Positions 53,828-62,112 of a DNA stretch of 64,000 bases are shown here, one piece after another. Position numbers and translations under genes: made by a program. The notes beneath the pieces were generated by a model. The model saw only the letters and a program-made list of their open reading frames with translations, made no database searches and was not told where the DNA came from. The stretch's first letter is position 1. Every line of letters begins with the position of its first letter. The stretch is from Bacteroidales bacterium (GTDB lineage Bacteria > Bacteroidota > Bacteroidia > Bacteroidales > JAFGUD01), in NCBI GenBank assembly GCA_016938685.1, contig JAFGUD010000240.1, forward strand, positions 1 to 64,000, read 5' to 3'.

Positions 53828-56800
53828 TTAATCGTTTTCTTTTGAAAATTTCAATTTTACTCTATTTCCAACCAAATACATAGCCGGAACAACAACCAAA
53901 GTCATAAAAGTAGCAAAAGTTAATCCAAAAATCACAGTCCAAGCCATTGGTCCCCAGAAACCAACATTATCACCACCTAAATAAATTTCCGGTTTTAAAT
54001 TGCTTAACAGTCCACCAAAATCAATATTTAGTCCAATTGCTAGAGAAATAAGCCCCAGCACAGTTGTAATGGCAGTTAGTAAAACAGGTCTTAACCTTGT
54101 TTTGCCTGCGATAACTATGCACTCAATTATTTCATTTAACGGCAAATCTTCTTCAGAATCTAATTCTAATTCATTTTTGCGCTGTTGTTTTAGAAAATCA
54201 ATATAATCAATTAGAACAATAGCATTGTTTACTACAATTCCAGCTAATGAAATTATACCAACTCCGGTCATGATAATAACAAAATCCATATTGAATGTAG
54301 CTAACCCACCAAAAACACCAATTGTGCTAAAAAGAACACTTGCTAAAATGATTACAGGTTTAATAATTGAATTAAACTGAGTTACTAATATAATAAGTAT
54401 CAATGCAACAGCAATTAACAAAGCCATTTGAATAAATTCCATTGAACTTTTCATATCTTCTTGTTCTCCGGTATATGAAACAGTATATCCTTCGGGGAAT
54501 TTTAAAGTAGACAATTCAGCTTTTATAAGTTGATTTATGTCGTTTGCATTGTATCCTTCCAAAACATTTGATGATATAGTTAAAGTCCTTTTTCGGTCGA
54601 TGTGCCTAATAGAACTAAAACTGTTACTCATTTTTATTGTTGCAACAGCAGAAATAGGTATTACAACTTCTTTTCCACTACTATTTCTAAAACTAATTTG
54701 TTGATTAAGTAATGAAGAAAGGTTGTTTCTATATTGTTTTGAAAATCTAACAATAATTGGATATTCGTCATCTTCTGTTTTGAATTTTGAAACTTCATTT
54801 CCAAATAATGATGTCCTAATTGTTGAAGCAACTTGTGCTGTCGTAACTCCAAAAATACCGGCTTTCTCCTTATCTACCGTTATTACTAAATCAGGTTTTC
54901 CTGTTTCAATATCTAGTGCTAAATTTTCTATTCCGGGTATTTTTGCCTGATCAATTTTAGTAATAATAGAGTCAGAATACTGAATAAGTTTATCCATATC
55001 ATCTCCTTTTAATTCAATATTAATTGGAGAGCCACTAGGAGGTCCCATTCTGTTTTTACCAAAAGTGACATTTATTCCGGCGTACCTGTTTTTGAAATAT
55101 TCTGAAATTTCAATTAAAATTTCAGATGTATTAAATCCTTCTCTGTCTATAAAGTCAACAAAATTAATTGTAATTTGACCTTTGTTATTCTTGTTACCTA
55201 ATGATGAGATACCTCCTGACTGAACTCCGGAACCTACGTTTACAAGTTTTGAATCAATAATGTTTTCGTATGGTTTCAATTGTTTATCTAAATCATCTTC
55301 TATCATATCCATTATAGAATCTGTATACTCCAAAGTTGTTCCAATAGGAAGTTCTACTGTTAGATTAAAATATTGAGGTTGGTTGTTCGGGAAAAGAACA
55401 ACGTGAGGTCTTCTTACTCCGAAATAGAAAATCATAGTTGCAAAAAGAAGCACTACTACACCTCCAATTATCAAAGCTGGTTTTTTACCTCTTAAAGAAT
55501 ATCTGATGAATTTTAAATAGAACTCTTCTAACCAGACTAAGAACTTGTTTTGAACCCATTTTGACAAATCAAAAAACACAAAAGCATAAAGCAAATAAAG
55601 AGCTGCTGAAAATGAAAAGAAATTAGCAAAAACAAATTTATTTGAAATATAAAGAGGTATTGAAAGCACTATTAAAATTCCTGACCAAATTAGCGTTTTT
55701 TTAGCCTTAGGTTTTTGAATTTTGTCTGCATTTTTCACAAAAATCCTACTTAATACCGGAGTAAAAACTAGTGCATTAAATAACGATGATGAGAGAACAA
55801 TTATAAGCGTAATTGGCAACAATTTCATAAATTCGCCCATCAAATCATTCCAGAAAATAAGAGGGAAAAATGCCGCTAATGTAGTTAGAGTAGAAGCAAT
55901 AATGGGCACAGCTACTTCTGAGGTTGCTAATTTAGCAGCTTGAGTAACTTTATATCCCTTATCAACAAATCTATAAATATTTTCAACTACAACAATAGCA
56001 TTATCAACAAGCATTCCGAGTGCTAATATCATTGAAAAAAGAGTAATCATATTAACAGATTCTCCCATTGCATTTAATATTGCAAATGACATTAACATTG
56101 ACATAGGAATTGAAAAACCAACCAAAATGGCGTTTCTTAAACCCAAAAACAACATTAAAATTAAAACAACCAAAATAACTCCCATTATTATGTTGTTCTC
56201 TAGATTACTCAACATAAATTTAATGTTCTTAGATTGATTGTTTGTTATTGTAACAACTAAATCATTTGGGATTTTTCCTGCTTTTTTAGCTTCCTCAATT
56301 TTTTCTAAAGTATTATCAACACAGTTAATTACATTTTCTCCGTTCTTTTTAATTACTTGTAAAGAAATAACCGGATTACCCCAAAGTCGAGTATAACTTT
56401 CAGTTTCAGAATAAGTTTCTTTCACTTCAGCAACATCTCTCAAATATATTGGTTTACCGTTTTCGCTTTTGACGATAATATTTTGTATTTCATCAACAGT
56501 ATTGTACTCTCCAACAATTCTTATGCTTCTTTCAATATCCCCCATTTTAATATCTCCGGCAGACATCGTAATATTTTCAAATTTAATTGCATTAGCAATA
56601 GTATTGAAGCTCACATTCATTTCAGAAAGTTTGTGCATATCAACATTAACCTGAATTTCTTTTTCGCTAATTCCTTGAATTTCAACAGATGATACTTCCG
56701 AAACAGTTTCTAGCTCGTCAGCAAGATAATCAGCAAAACCTTTAAGTTCGTCTAGGTTGTAATTTCCCGATAAATTAACTGTTACTACTGGAAATTCAGA

Positions 56801-57232
56801 TAAATTAAATTCTATAACCATCGGATCTGCAGGTAGATCATCTGGCAAATCACCTTTTGCTCTATCAACAGCATCTTTAACATCTTGAAAAACTTCGTCA
56901 ATGTCAACATTTGGTTTGTATTCTATAAACAACATAGATGCATCTTGAGCTGAAACAGAACGTAGTCTGTTAACGTCTTTTAGCGTTTTCAGCTCTTTTT
57001 CAAGAGGTTTTGTCAATAGATTTTCAACATCACTCGATGAGTTTCCCGGATACACAGTGTTCACAAATACAGTAGGATAATTTATATCAGGAAATAACTC
57101 CTTTGGTAAACTAGTGTAAGAAAAAAAACCAAAAAGTAGTAATAATCCTATCGCTAAGTAAATTGTGTTTTTATTGTTAATTGCCCACGATGTTAATTTA
57201 AAATCGCGAGTGAGTTTGTTTTTTTCTTCCAT
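53828..57232 (-). CDS. RND efflux transporter permease (AcrB-like)
   Basis: The 1134-residue protein has a typical RND layout: a first helix (KNTIYLAIGLLLLFGFFSYT), a large periplasmic loop with PELFPDINYPTVFV-like sequence, TM2-6 with LALGMLVDNAIVVVENIYRFV (the TM4 proton-relay segment, with Asn in the second Asp position), and a second half ending in TGVGIISLAGIVVNNAIVLIDYI. Two extra hydrophobic segments lie at about residues 510-560, between TM6 and TM7. Energy comes from protons or sodium; the substrate is unknown. It follows an adaptor and a TolC-type gene, so the three form one tripartite pump. Confidence 0.93.
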   Translation of the reverse strand: MEEKNKLTRDFKLTSWAINNKNTIYLAIGLLLLFGFFSYTSLPKELFPDINYPTVFVNTVYPGNSSSDVENLLTKPLEKELKTLKDVNRLRSVSAQDASMLFIEYKPNVDIDEVFQDVKDAVDRAKGDLPDDLPADPMVIEFNLSEFPVVTVNLSGNYNLDELKGFADYLADELETVSEVSSVEIQGISEKEIQVNVDMHKLSEMNVSFNTIANAIKFENITMSAGDIKMGDIERSIRIVGEYNTVDEIQNIIVKSENGKPIYLRDVAEVKETYSETESYTRLWGNPVISLQVIKKNGENVINCVDNTLEKIEEAKKAGKIPNDLVVTITNNQSKNIKFMLSNLENNIIMGVILVVLILMLFLGLRNAILVGFSIPMSMLMSFAILNAMGESVNMITLFSMILALGMLVDNAIVVVENIYRFVDKGYKVTQAAKLATSEVAVPIIASTLTTLAAFFPLIFWNDLMGEFMKLLPITLIIVLSSSLFNALVFTPVLSRIFVKNADKIQKPKAKKTLIWSGILIVLSIPLYISNKFVFANFFSFSAALYLLYAFVFFDLSKWVQNKFLVWLEEFYLKFIRYSLRGKKPALIIGGVVVLLFATMIFYFGVRRPHVVLFPNNQPQYFNLTVELPIGTTLEYTDSIMDMIEDDLDKQLKPYENIIDSKLVNVGSGVQSGGISSLGNKNNKGQITINFVDFIDREGFNTSEILIEISEYFKNRYAGINVTFGKNRMGPPSGSPINIELKGDDMDKLIQYSDSIITKIDQAKIPGIENLALDIETGKPDLVITVDKEKAGIFGVTTAQVASTIRTSLFGNEVSKFKTEDDEYPIIVRFSKQYRNNLSSLLNQQISFRNSSGKEVVIPISAVATIKMSNSFSSIRHIDRKRTLTISSNVLEGYNANDINQLIKAELSTLKFPEGYTVSYTGEQEDMKSSMEFIQMALLIAVALILIILVTQFNSIIKPVIILASVLFSTIGVFGGLATFNMDFVIIMTGVGIISLAGIVVNNAIVLIDYIDFLKQQRKNELELDSEEDLPLNEIIECIVIAGKTRLRPVLLTAITTVLGLISLAIGLNIDFGGLLSNLKPEIYLGGDNVGFWGPMAWTVIFGLTFATFMTLVVVPAMYLVGNRVKLKFSKEND

Positions 57233-57250
57233 TTTATTTTTATTTCTGTT

Positions 57251-58375
57251 TTAGATACTAACTTCCATTCCGTCTTTAACTAAATTTTGTCCTTTTGAAA
57301 TAATTTTGTCTCCCTCCGACAATCCAGAAGTTATAATAGTTTCTTTTTCGTTTGAAATACCAATTTGGACATATTTTTTAACAGCAATATTTTTATTTTC
57401 TTTATTCTCGACCACAAAAAGAAACCAACCACTAATATCTTGCGACAAACTATTAGTAGGAACAACAATTGCATTTTCTGCGTTAAAATCCTGAAAACGA
57501 ATAATTGAAATCATATTCGGTTTTATTTTACTCTCTTTATTGCTAAACAAAATTTTAACTCTAAATGTTCTGTTATTTGGATCTATAACATTGCCAATTT
57601 GATAAATAGTGTTTGTTATTTCAAGATCAGGATAAGTAGGAAATGTTAATTTTACTTGATCACCAATTTTTAAATCCGGCAGGTAATTTTCAGGAACATC
57701 AGCAGTTGCTATCATTTGTGATAAATTTACCATTTGAATAAATGTTCTTCCCGGAACGCCCATTTCTCCTTCTTTTAGATAAATTCTATCAACAATACCG
57801 CTAAAAGGAGCAACAATAGTAGTTAATCGTATTTGAGATTTTATAACGTTAATGTTGTCTTCCAACGATTCTTTTTGATTTTTTGCTTGTAAATATTCAA
57901 TTTCAGAAATAACTTTTTGTTCGTATAATTTTTTCTTTTTTTGATAAAGAGTATCAGCCAATAAAAGACCTGTTTGTAATTGAACTAAATTATTTCTTAA
58001 AACCTCATCATTAAGTTTTGCTAAAATTTGTCCCTTATTAACCTTCTGCCCTTCCTTTACATAAATCTTAGTAATTTGACCATTCATTTCAGGACTAATA
58101 AGAGCATGCAAATCAGCATCAATAGTCCCTGTTACATCTATATGATGTTCAAAGTTTTTAGTTCCAACAGTTAAAATTTCTACTTTTAAAGAGTTGTTTT
58201 TTGTTGAGTCGTCCTTTATACTATTTTCTAGTTCTGAAATCTTTCCATTTAAATCTTCAATCTGCATTTTGTACTCAACAATTTGATTTCTTATTTGTTC
58301 AGTTGATTGTTCTTTTGGACTACAACCAATGAGGGCAAAAACCCCAATTGTTATTATTACAATTATTTTTTTCAT
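57251..58375 (-). CDS. RND efflux periplasmic adaptor lipoprotein
   Basis: The 374-residue protein has a lipobox (ALIGC, Cys at about 18). A coiled coil is visible at residues about 25-58 (IRNQIVEYKMQIEDLNGKISELEN). A barrel-sandwich lipoyl-like domain (GQITKIYVKEGQKVNKGQIL) and a second hairpin follow, then beta-barrel and membrane-proximal domains (VPENYLPDLKIGDQVKLTF, then NNRTFRVKILFSN). It bridges the AcrB-like pump to the TolC-type channel. Gaps of 18 nt to the pump gene and 13 nt from the TolC-type gene show one operon. Confidence 0.93.
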   Translation of the reverse strand: MKKIIVIITIGVFALIGCSPKEQSTEQIRNQIVEYKMQIEDLNGKISELENSIKDDSTKNNSLKVEILTVGTKNFEHHIDVTGTIDADLHALISPEMNGQITKIYVKEGQKVNKGQILAKLNDEVLRNNLVQLQTGLLLADTLYQKKKKLYEQKVISEIEYLQAKNQKESLEDNINVIKSQIRLTTIVAPFSGIVDRIYLKEGEMGVPGRTFIQMVNLSQMIATADVPENYLPDLKIGDQVKLTFPTYPDLEITNTIYQIGNVIDPNNRTFRVKILFSNKESKIKPNMISIIRFQDFNAENAIVVPTNSLSQDISGWFLFVVENKENKNIAVKKYVQIGISNEKETIITSGLSEGDKIISKGQNLVKDGMEVSI

Positions 58376-58388
58376 TTTTTATAATGTT

Positions 58389-59774
58389 TTAGTTGTTTAA
58401 TATTTTCTCTAATTCTGTTTGTGCGTTTAATAATTGCATAAGAGCCTGATAGTAAGCAGACTCATTTTGCAAATATTGATTTTGGTTTTGAGTCAAATCC
58501 ATACTACTTGCAGCTCCTTGTTTAAATTTTATTTGTGTTTCATTAAATATTTTCTCAGCCAAATCAAGATTTTCTTTTTGATTTAACAAAGTTTCTAATG
58601 CATTAATATAATTGCTTTTTGCTTGATAATATTGAATGTTCAATTGTTGTTCAACCATTTCTTTTTGGTTTGTTGCGATATCGTATTCAATTTTTCTTTG
58701 TTGAATTACAGCAGTTCTCTGTCCACTTGAAAAAATAGGAATACTTAACTTTATGCCAACAACTGATGTTGGATTCCATTGTTTAGTTTCATCTATGAAA
58801 ATTAAAGAATCATTCTGGGCATTTTGTGAATAAGAATAATATCCAGATAATGTTGGCAATGTTGTACTCATAGATCTTTTTAGGTTTAATTTAGCAAGCG
58901 CAACTTGAGTGTTCATGAGTTGGTAATCCATGTTTGAACCAATATTAAAGTCATTACCAAGAATTTCAAGACTTATGTTTTTTACCAACTCATCTAAATT
59001 TGTTGTTAGAACCAGACTATCTTGAGGTAACATACCCATTTGAAATTTTAGCATCAGCATGGCAAGTTCTTCTTGTCTTTCTATCGAAGAAATTTGATTT
59101 TTCAGGGTCAATTCTAAAATTCTCATTTGATCTGCACTCGTTTGGCTTGCAAAACCGGCATCAACAATTTTTTGAGATTCTTCGTGAAGCGTCTTAATGT
59201 TTTCGTAATTTATTAAAAGAATCTCTTTACTTTGTTTCGCAATAAGTGCAATATAATAAGCTTGTTTCACTGTTGTTTTAAGCTCAAGTTTTGCTTTTTC
59301 ATAGTTTTGTTCAGAGAGCATTTTATAAGTTCTAGCTGCTTGTAAGCCAACAATATATTCTCCACTAAAAATTAGTTGAGAAACAGATGCTCCATAAGAC
59401 ATATTGTGTTTACTACCAAATTGCACAGGCATTTTTTCTCCCGGAACAGGTTCTGCTATTGGAACTAAACCAAAATAATACTGATTTGCTCCAATAATAG
59501 CAGGAGTAATAAAATCAGGCATGTATTGAGTTGGTATGTCAAGCATCAGTTGATATTCTGCCGATGCGTTTACCTGAGGTAGACCAATTGCTGTTGTTTC
59601 CCAAACTTTCCACTTTGCTTTTGTTATTTCATTTTCGCTGTTTTTTATTACCAGATTATTTTCTAACGCATAATCAACAGCTTCATTCAGATTTAATATA
59701 TACACAGAATCGTTTTGTGCATTTATAGATAAACCTAAAATGATAATTCCAATTGTTAAAATTATTTTTCGCAT
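58389..59774 (-). CDS. TolC-family outer-membrane efflux protein
   Basis: The 461-residue protein has a signal peptide (residues 1-19, ending SINAQ) and the alpha-helical OEP repeats LNLNEAVDYALENNLVIKNSENEITKA and, in the second half, MDYQLMNTQVALAKLNLKRSMSTTLP, with heptad-like helical stretches. The trimer forms the outer-membrane exit duct of the pump encoded by the next two genes. It is 11 nt downstream of the tetR-type gene. Confidence 0.93.
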   Translation of the reverse strand: MRKIILTIGIIILGLSINAQNDSVYILNLNEAVDYALENNLVIKNSENEITKAKWKVWETTAIGLPQVNASAEYQLMLDIPTQYMPDFITPAIIGANQYYFGLVPIAEPVPGEKMPVQFGSKHNMSYGASVSQLIFSGEYIVGLQAARTYKMLSEQNYEKAKLELKTTVKQAYYIALIAKQSKEILLINYENIKTLHEESQKIVDAGFASQTSADQMRILELTLKNQISSIERQEELAMLMLKFQMGMLPQDSLVLTTNLDELVKNISLEILGNDFNIGSNMDYQLMNTQVALAKLNLKRSMSTTLPTLSGYYSYSQNAQNDSLIFIDETKQWNPTSVVGIKLSIPIFSSGQRTAVIQQRKIEYDIATNQKEMVEQQLNIQYYQAKSNYINALETLLNQKENLDLAEKIFNETQIKFKQGAASSMDLTQNQNQYLQNESAYYQALMQLLNAQTELEKILNN

Positions 59775-59785
59775 ATTATGTTTTC

Positions 59786-60388
59786 TTATTTTTTTGAGTA
59801 ATTTTTTTGAAAATATTCTATTCCCTTTGGGGTCGCTATCCCCCTAATATGATATTCGAAAATTTCATTAAGAATTTTTTCGTCGTCATATTCAGGCAGT
59901 AATTCTGTAAATTTATTGCTATAATTACTTCTGCATAATTGCAAAACTGCAATAATATTAGTATCTAAATCATTTCTAATAAGCCCTTCCTTTATTCCAA
60001 TTTCATGATTCTGTTTAATAGCTTTAAACATTTTATTTTCAGTCTTTTCGTTGATTTCCTCAGCAATATCCGGATAATATTTTTCAAGATCAAATTGGAC
60101 ATTCTTTGGTGTATTTTTTTTCATCTCGATCATCAATTTGTTGATTTTTATCATTCTATCGATGGTGTTTTCACCAGACAAAAAAATACTTTCCATTAAT
60201 TTAGTCATTTTTTCAACTTCTAAATGAACAATTTTCTTTATCAAATCTGCCTTGTCTTTATAGTGTTGATAAAGAGTTTTTTTGGAAATGCCAATCTCTC
60301 TTGCCAAATCATCCATTGTGATGCTTCGAAGCCCATAAGTCATAAACATCTCTCTGGCTTTTTCGAGAATTTCTTGTTCTTTTTCCAT
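59786..60388 (-). CDS. TetR/AcrR family transcriptional regulator
   Basis: From ATG 60388 this encodes 200 residues. The helix-turn-helix domain is clear: KAREMFMTYGLRSITMDDLAREIGISKKTLYQHYKDKADLI (about residues 10-50). The C-terminal ligand-binding and dimer domain is helical and unassigned. An in-frame ATG 31 codons upstream lies beyond the promoter and palindrome and is rejected. It is the first gene of the efflux operon, so autorepression of tetR-tolC-adaptor-pump is likely. Confidence 0.92.
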   Translation of the reverse strand: MEKEQEILEKAREMFMTYGLRSITMDDLAREIGISKKTLYQHYKDKADLIKKIVHLEVEKMTKLMESIFLSGENTIDRMIKINKLMIEMKKNTPKNVQFDLEKYYPDIAEEINEKTENKMFKAIKQNHEIGIKEGLIRNDLDTNIIAVLQLCRSNYSNKFTELLPEYDDEKILNEIFEYHIRGIATPKGIEYFQKNYSKK

Positions 60389-60404
60389 TTTTTGATTTTT
60401 TTTG

Positions 60405-60434
60405 CAAATGAAGTGAAAACTTTTAAACTGCAAA
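60405..60434 (-). promoter_or_regulatory. Promoter of the tetR-efflux operon
   Basis: On the minus strand TTTG (60431-60434) is followed by an 18-nt spacer and TTCATTTG (60405-60412), 16 nt before ATG 60388. One -7 base departs from TAnnTTTG and the spacer is 1 nt short, but the arrangement is close to consensus. Confidence 0.55.
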
Positions 60435-60455
60435 ACTTTTTTCGTAAAAAAGTTT
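60433..60455. promoter_or_regulatory. Perfect palindrome, probable TetR operator
   Basis: Arms AAACTTTTTT (60433-60442) and AAAAAAGTTT (60446-60455) are exact reverse complements around a CGT centre. The palindrome overlaps the -33 box of the tetR-efflux promoter by two bases, a position where a bound repressor would block RNA polymerase. Confidence 0.55.
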
Positions 60456-60471
60456 CCAGCTAGGAAGCAAA

Positions 60472-60502
60472 AAAACGGCAAATGCTTTATAAATGCCGTT
60501 TT
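60472..60502 (-). terminator. Terminator after the gene ending at 60523
   Basis: AAAACGGCA (60472-60480) and TGCCGTTTT (60494-60502) form the outer stem with a 13-nt loop. The minus strand continues with a T-run. It insulates the efflux promoter. Confidence 0.65.
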
Positions 60503-60522
60503 AATCGCACATTAAGTTTATG

Positions 60523-61233
60523 TTAATATTTCCAAAAAGTAAATTCGTAATATGGATCAATATTTTCTATCTCAATTATTGTTCTTTTTTGAAATCGTTG
60601 ATACATATCTGAAGTTAACTTAGCCGGAGTAATAAATCCTGTTGCACCAGAAGTTAAATAAGTATCGTTGAAATAAACATAAATAGCGACCGGTAATACT
60701 TCTTCAACAAAACGTTTTTTTGCTATTGTGTTTTTTAGCCAAGTATGTGTTTCTTTAAATTCTTTGGCGTTTGTTGCATAACCAGTGTAAAAAATTATGT
60801 TTCTATAAGAATTGTAGTTTTTATAAAAACCAAAATCAGAATTTTTCCTGTTTTTTATTGATTCTGCAATACATATTCTCGTGAACATTGAGATATTGTA
60901 ATAGAAGCCATCTTTTTCGTAAATAAGAGCTTCTGCAGCTAATATTCTAGCTAAATATCCAATTTCTGAGCTAGAATCAATAATTTTTGAACCTGTAAGG
61001 TTTATCTCAATTTTTTCATCGTTATCTACTAGAACAAAAAATCTATCTTCATTTTTTTCATTTTGAAAATGTTCAACCAATTGTCCTGTTTCTGAATAAA
61101 CATAGTCTGATTTTTGTAAAAATGTTTCTTCGTTTGCATCTTGCCTACGTGGAAAATTATTTTCATTTTCAATTGTACTACTTAAAAAAAATGTAGCAAG
61201 TGCGTTAATTCCCAATAATAAAAGTGTGTTCAT
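60523..61233 (-). CDS. Hypothetical exported protein, faint SleB-like pattern
   Basis: This 236-residue protein begins with a hydrophobic segment (LLLLGINALATFFLSS) that may be a signal peptide or anchor. The central part (IGYLARILAAEALIYEKDG, then RICIAESIKNRKNSDFGFY) recalls cell-wall-hydrolase SleB-type proteins, in which an AEA-like segment carries the catalytic Glu and is followed by the VAEVILNR pattern; the match is faint. The end (YVYFNDTYLTSGATGFITPAKL) may match the last SleB block. It could equally be unrelated. It stands alone between a terminator and an AT-rich 278-bp gap. Confidence 0.6.
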   Translation of the reverse strand: MNTLLLLGINALATFFLSSTIENENNFPRRQDANEETFLQKSDYVYSETGQLVEHFQNEKNEDRFFVLVDNDEKIEINLTGSKIIDSSSEIGYLARILAAEALIYEKDGFYYNISMFTRICIAESIKNRKNSDFGFYKNYNSYRNIIFYTGYATNAKEFKETHTWLKNTIAKKRFVEEVLPVAIYVYFNDTYLTSGATGFITPAKLTSDMYQRFQKRTIIEIENIDPYYEFTFWKY

Positions 61234-61266
61234 GTTTTCAATTTTTGCTCAAAGCATACCAGTAAA

Positions 61267-61274
61267 CAAAAATA
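61267..61274 (-). promoter_or_regulatory. -7 promoter box upstream of the gene at 61233
   Basis: The minus strand reads TATTTTTG 34 nt before ATG 61233, an exact TAnnTTTG match; no -33 box is seen. The remaining gap to 61511 holds only a short palindrome (AGTATTA, A, TAATACT at 61361-61375) and no gene. Confidence 0.35.
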
Positions 61275-61511
61275 GATTTCCAAAACGAAAAGGTTTTATA
61301 TATAGAATTATACTGTGCGTGTTAATAATTCAGGTCGGGAAATAATACAGGTAAGCTAAGAGTATTAATAATACTAAATCAAATGTAATATGTTGTGCGT
61401 AAGGCGTTTATCTTTTTTCTTGTTTTAAAAATTGGAGTGCAAATGTAACATATTTTTTTAAAGTGCAAATTTTTTTGCTTTTTTTTTAAAATAAACACAA
61501 CAACCTGACAA

Positions 61512-61895
61512 TCAACTAAATAATAACAAAAATTTTGGCAAGAAAATAATAATCCCGACAACGATTGCGAAGATTGCAGCCAGCAGTACAAAGGCTGCTC
61601 CGAGGTCTTTAATTAAACCGGCTTGTTTATGGAAATCAGGAGATATGAAGTTTACAATTTCTTCTATTGCAGTGTTTACTATTTCAGAAACCATTACCAA
61701 AGCAACTGCTAATGTAATAAATAACCATTCTGAGGAAGAGATTTTGAAAAAGACACCAACTACTACAACTAATATCATCGCAAAAGCATGAATCTGCATA
61801 TTTGTTTGCGTCCTAAAAACGTAAAAAAGTCCCTGAAAAGCGTATTTGAAACTTTTTAATCTTCGTTTAATATGTCCCCAAATTGTTCTGTGCAT
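61512..61895 (-). CDS. dgkA: Diacylglycerol/undecaprenol kinase family membrane protein
   Basis: This 127-residue protein has the DgkA family layout: an amphipathic N terminus (RRLKSFKYAFQGLFYVFRTQTNMQIH) and three membrane helices. The conserved active-site segment is SEIVNTAIEEIVNFI with KDLGAAFVLLAAI downstream. Members of this branch in Gram-positives act on undecaprenol and in enterobacteria on diacylglycerol; which applies here is unknown. A 217-bp gap separates it from the U32-peptidase gene. Confidence 0.9.
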   Translation of the reverse strand: MHRTIWGHIKRRLKSFKYAFQGLFYVFRTQTNMQIHAFAMILVVVVGVFFKISSSEWLFITLAVALVMVSEIVNTAIEEIVNFISPDFHKQAGLIKDLGAAFVLLAAIFAIVVGIIIFLPKFLLLFS

Positions 61896-62021
61896 AATAT
61901 AGAAGTTGTAAAGTTAAATGTTTAAAGTTCACAAAGTTATTGAATTTTTAAGTTTTTTATTTAGCCCAAATTTGGGATAAATATAATTGATTTAAACTTT
62001 TGACTTTATATACTTTCAACT

Positions 62022-62100
62022 CCACATTATTTGTGAACCGACCAAAGGGAGATCACGAAGTAATAATGTGGGTTAACTATAACTGGTGCTTATTTGCACC
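62022..62100. repeat. Nested inverted repeats in the gap between dgkA and the U32 gene
   Basis: CCACATTATT (62022-62031) and AATAATGTGG (62062-62071) are exact reverse complements. Within them GTGA (62033-62036) and TCAC (62053-62056) can also pair. A second hairpin GGTGC/GCACC (62085-62100, 6-nt loop) follows. The block is richer in G and C than its surroundings and has no T-run, so it is not a classical terminator. It could be an RNA structure or a small repeated element. Confidence 0.45.
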
Positions 62101-62112
62101 GGCAACTGCTTA

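Noticed and set aside
60389-60481. Longer TetR-type protein with 31 extra residues
   Set aside because: The extension covers the predicted promoter, the palindrome and a terminator, and TetR proteins normally begin just before the DNA-binding domain.
61361-61375. Palindrome AGTATTA, A, TAATACT as an operator
   Set aside because: Short AT-only palindromes are expected by chance in such AT-rich DNA, and it is over 100 nt from any start codon.
61379-61591. Short minus-strand frame next to dgkA
   Set aside because: It overlaps dgkA in another frame, has Cys-rich random-looking sequence and no promoter box of its own.
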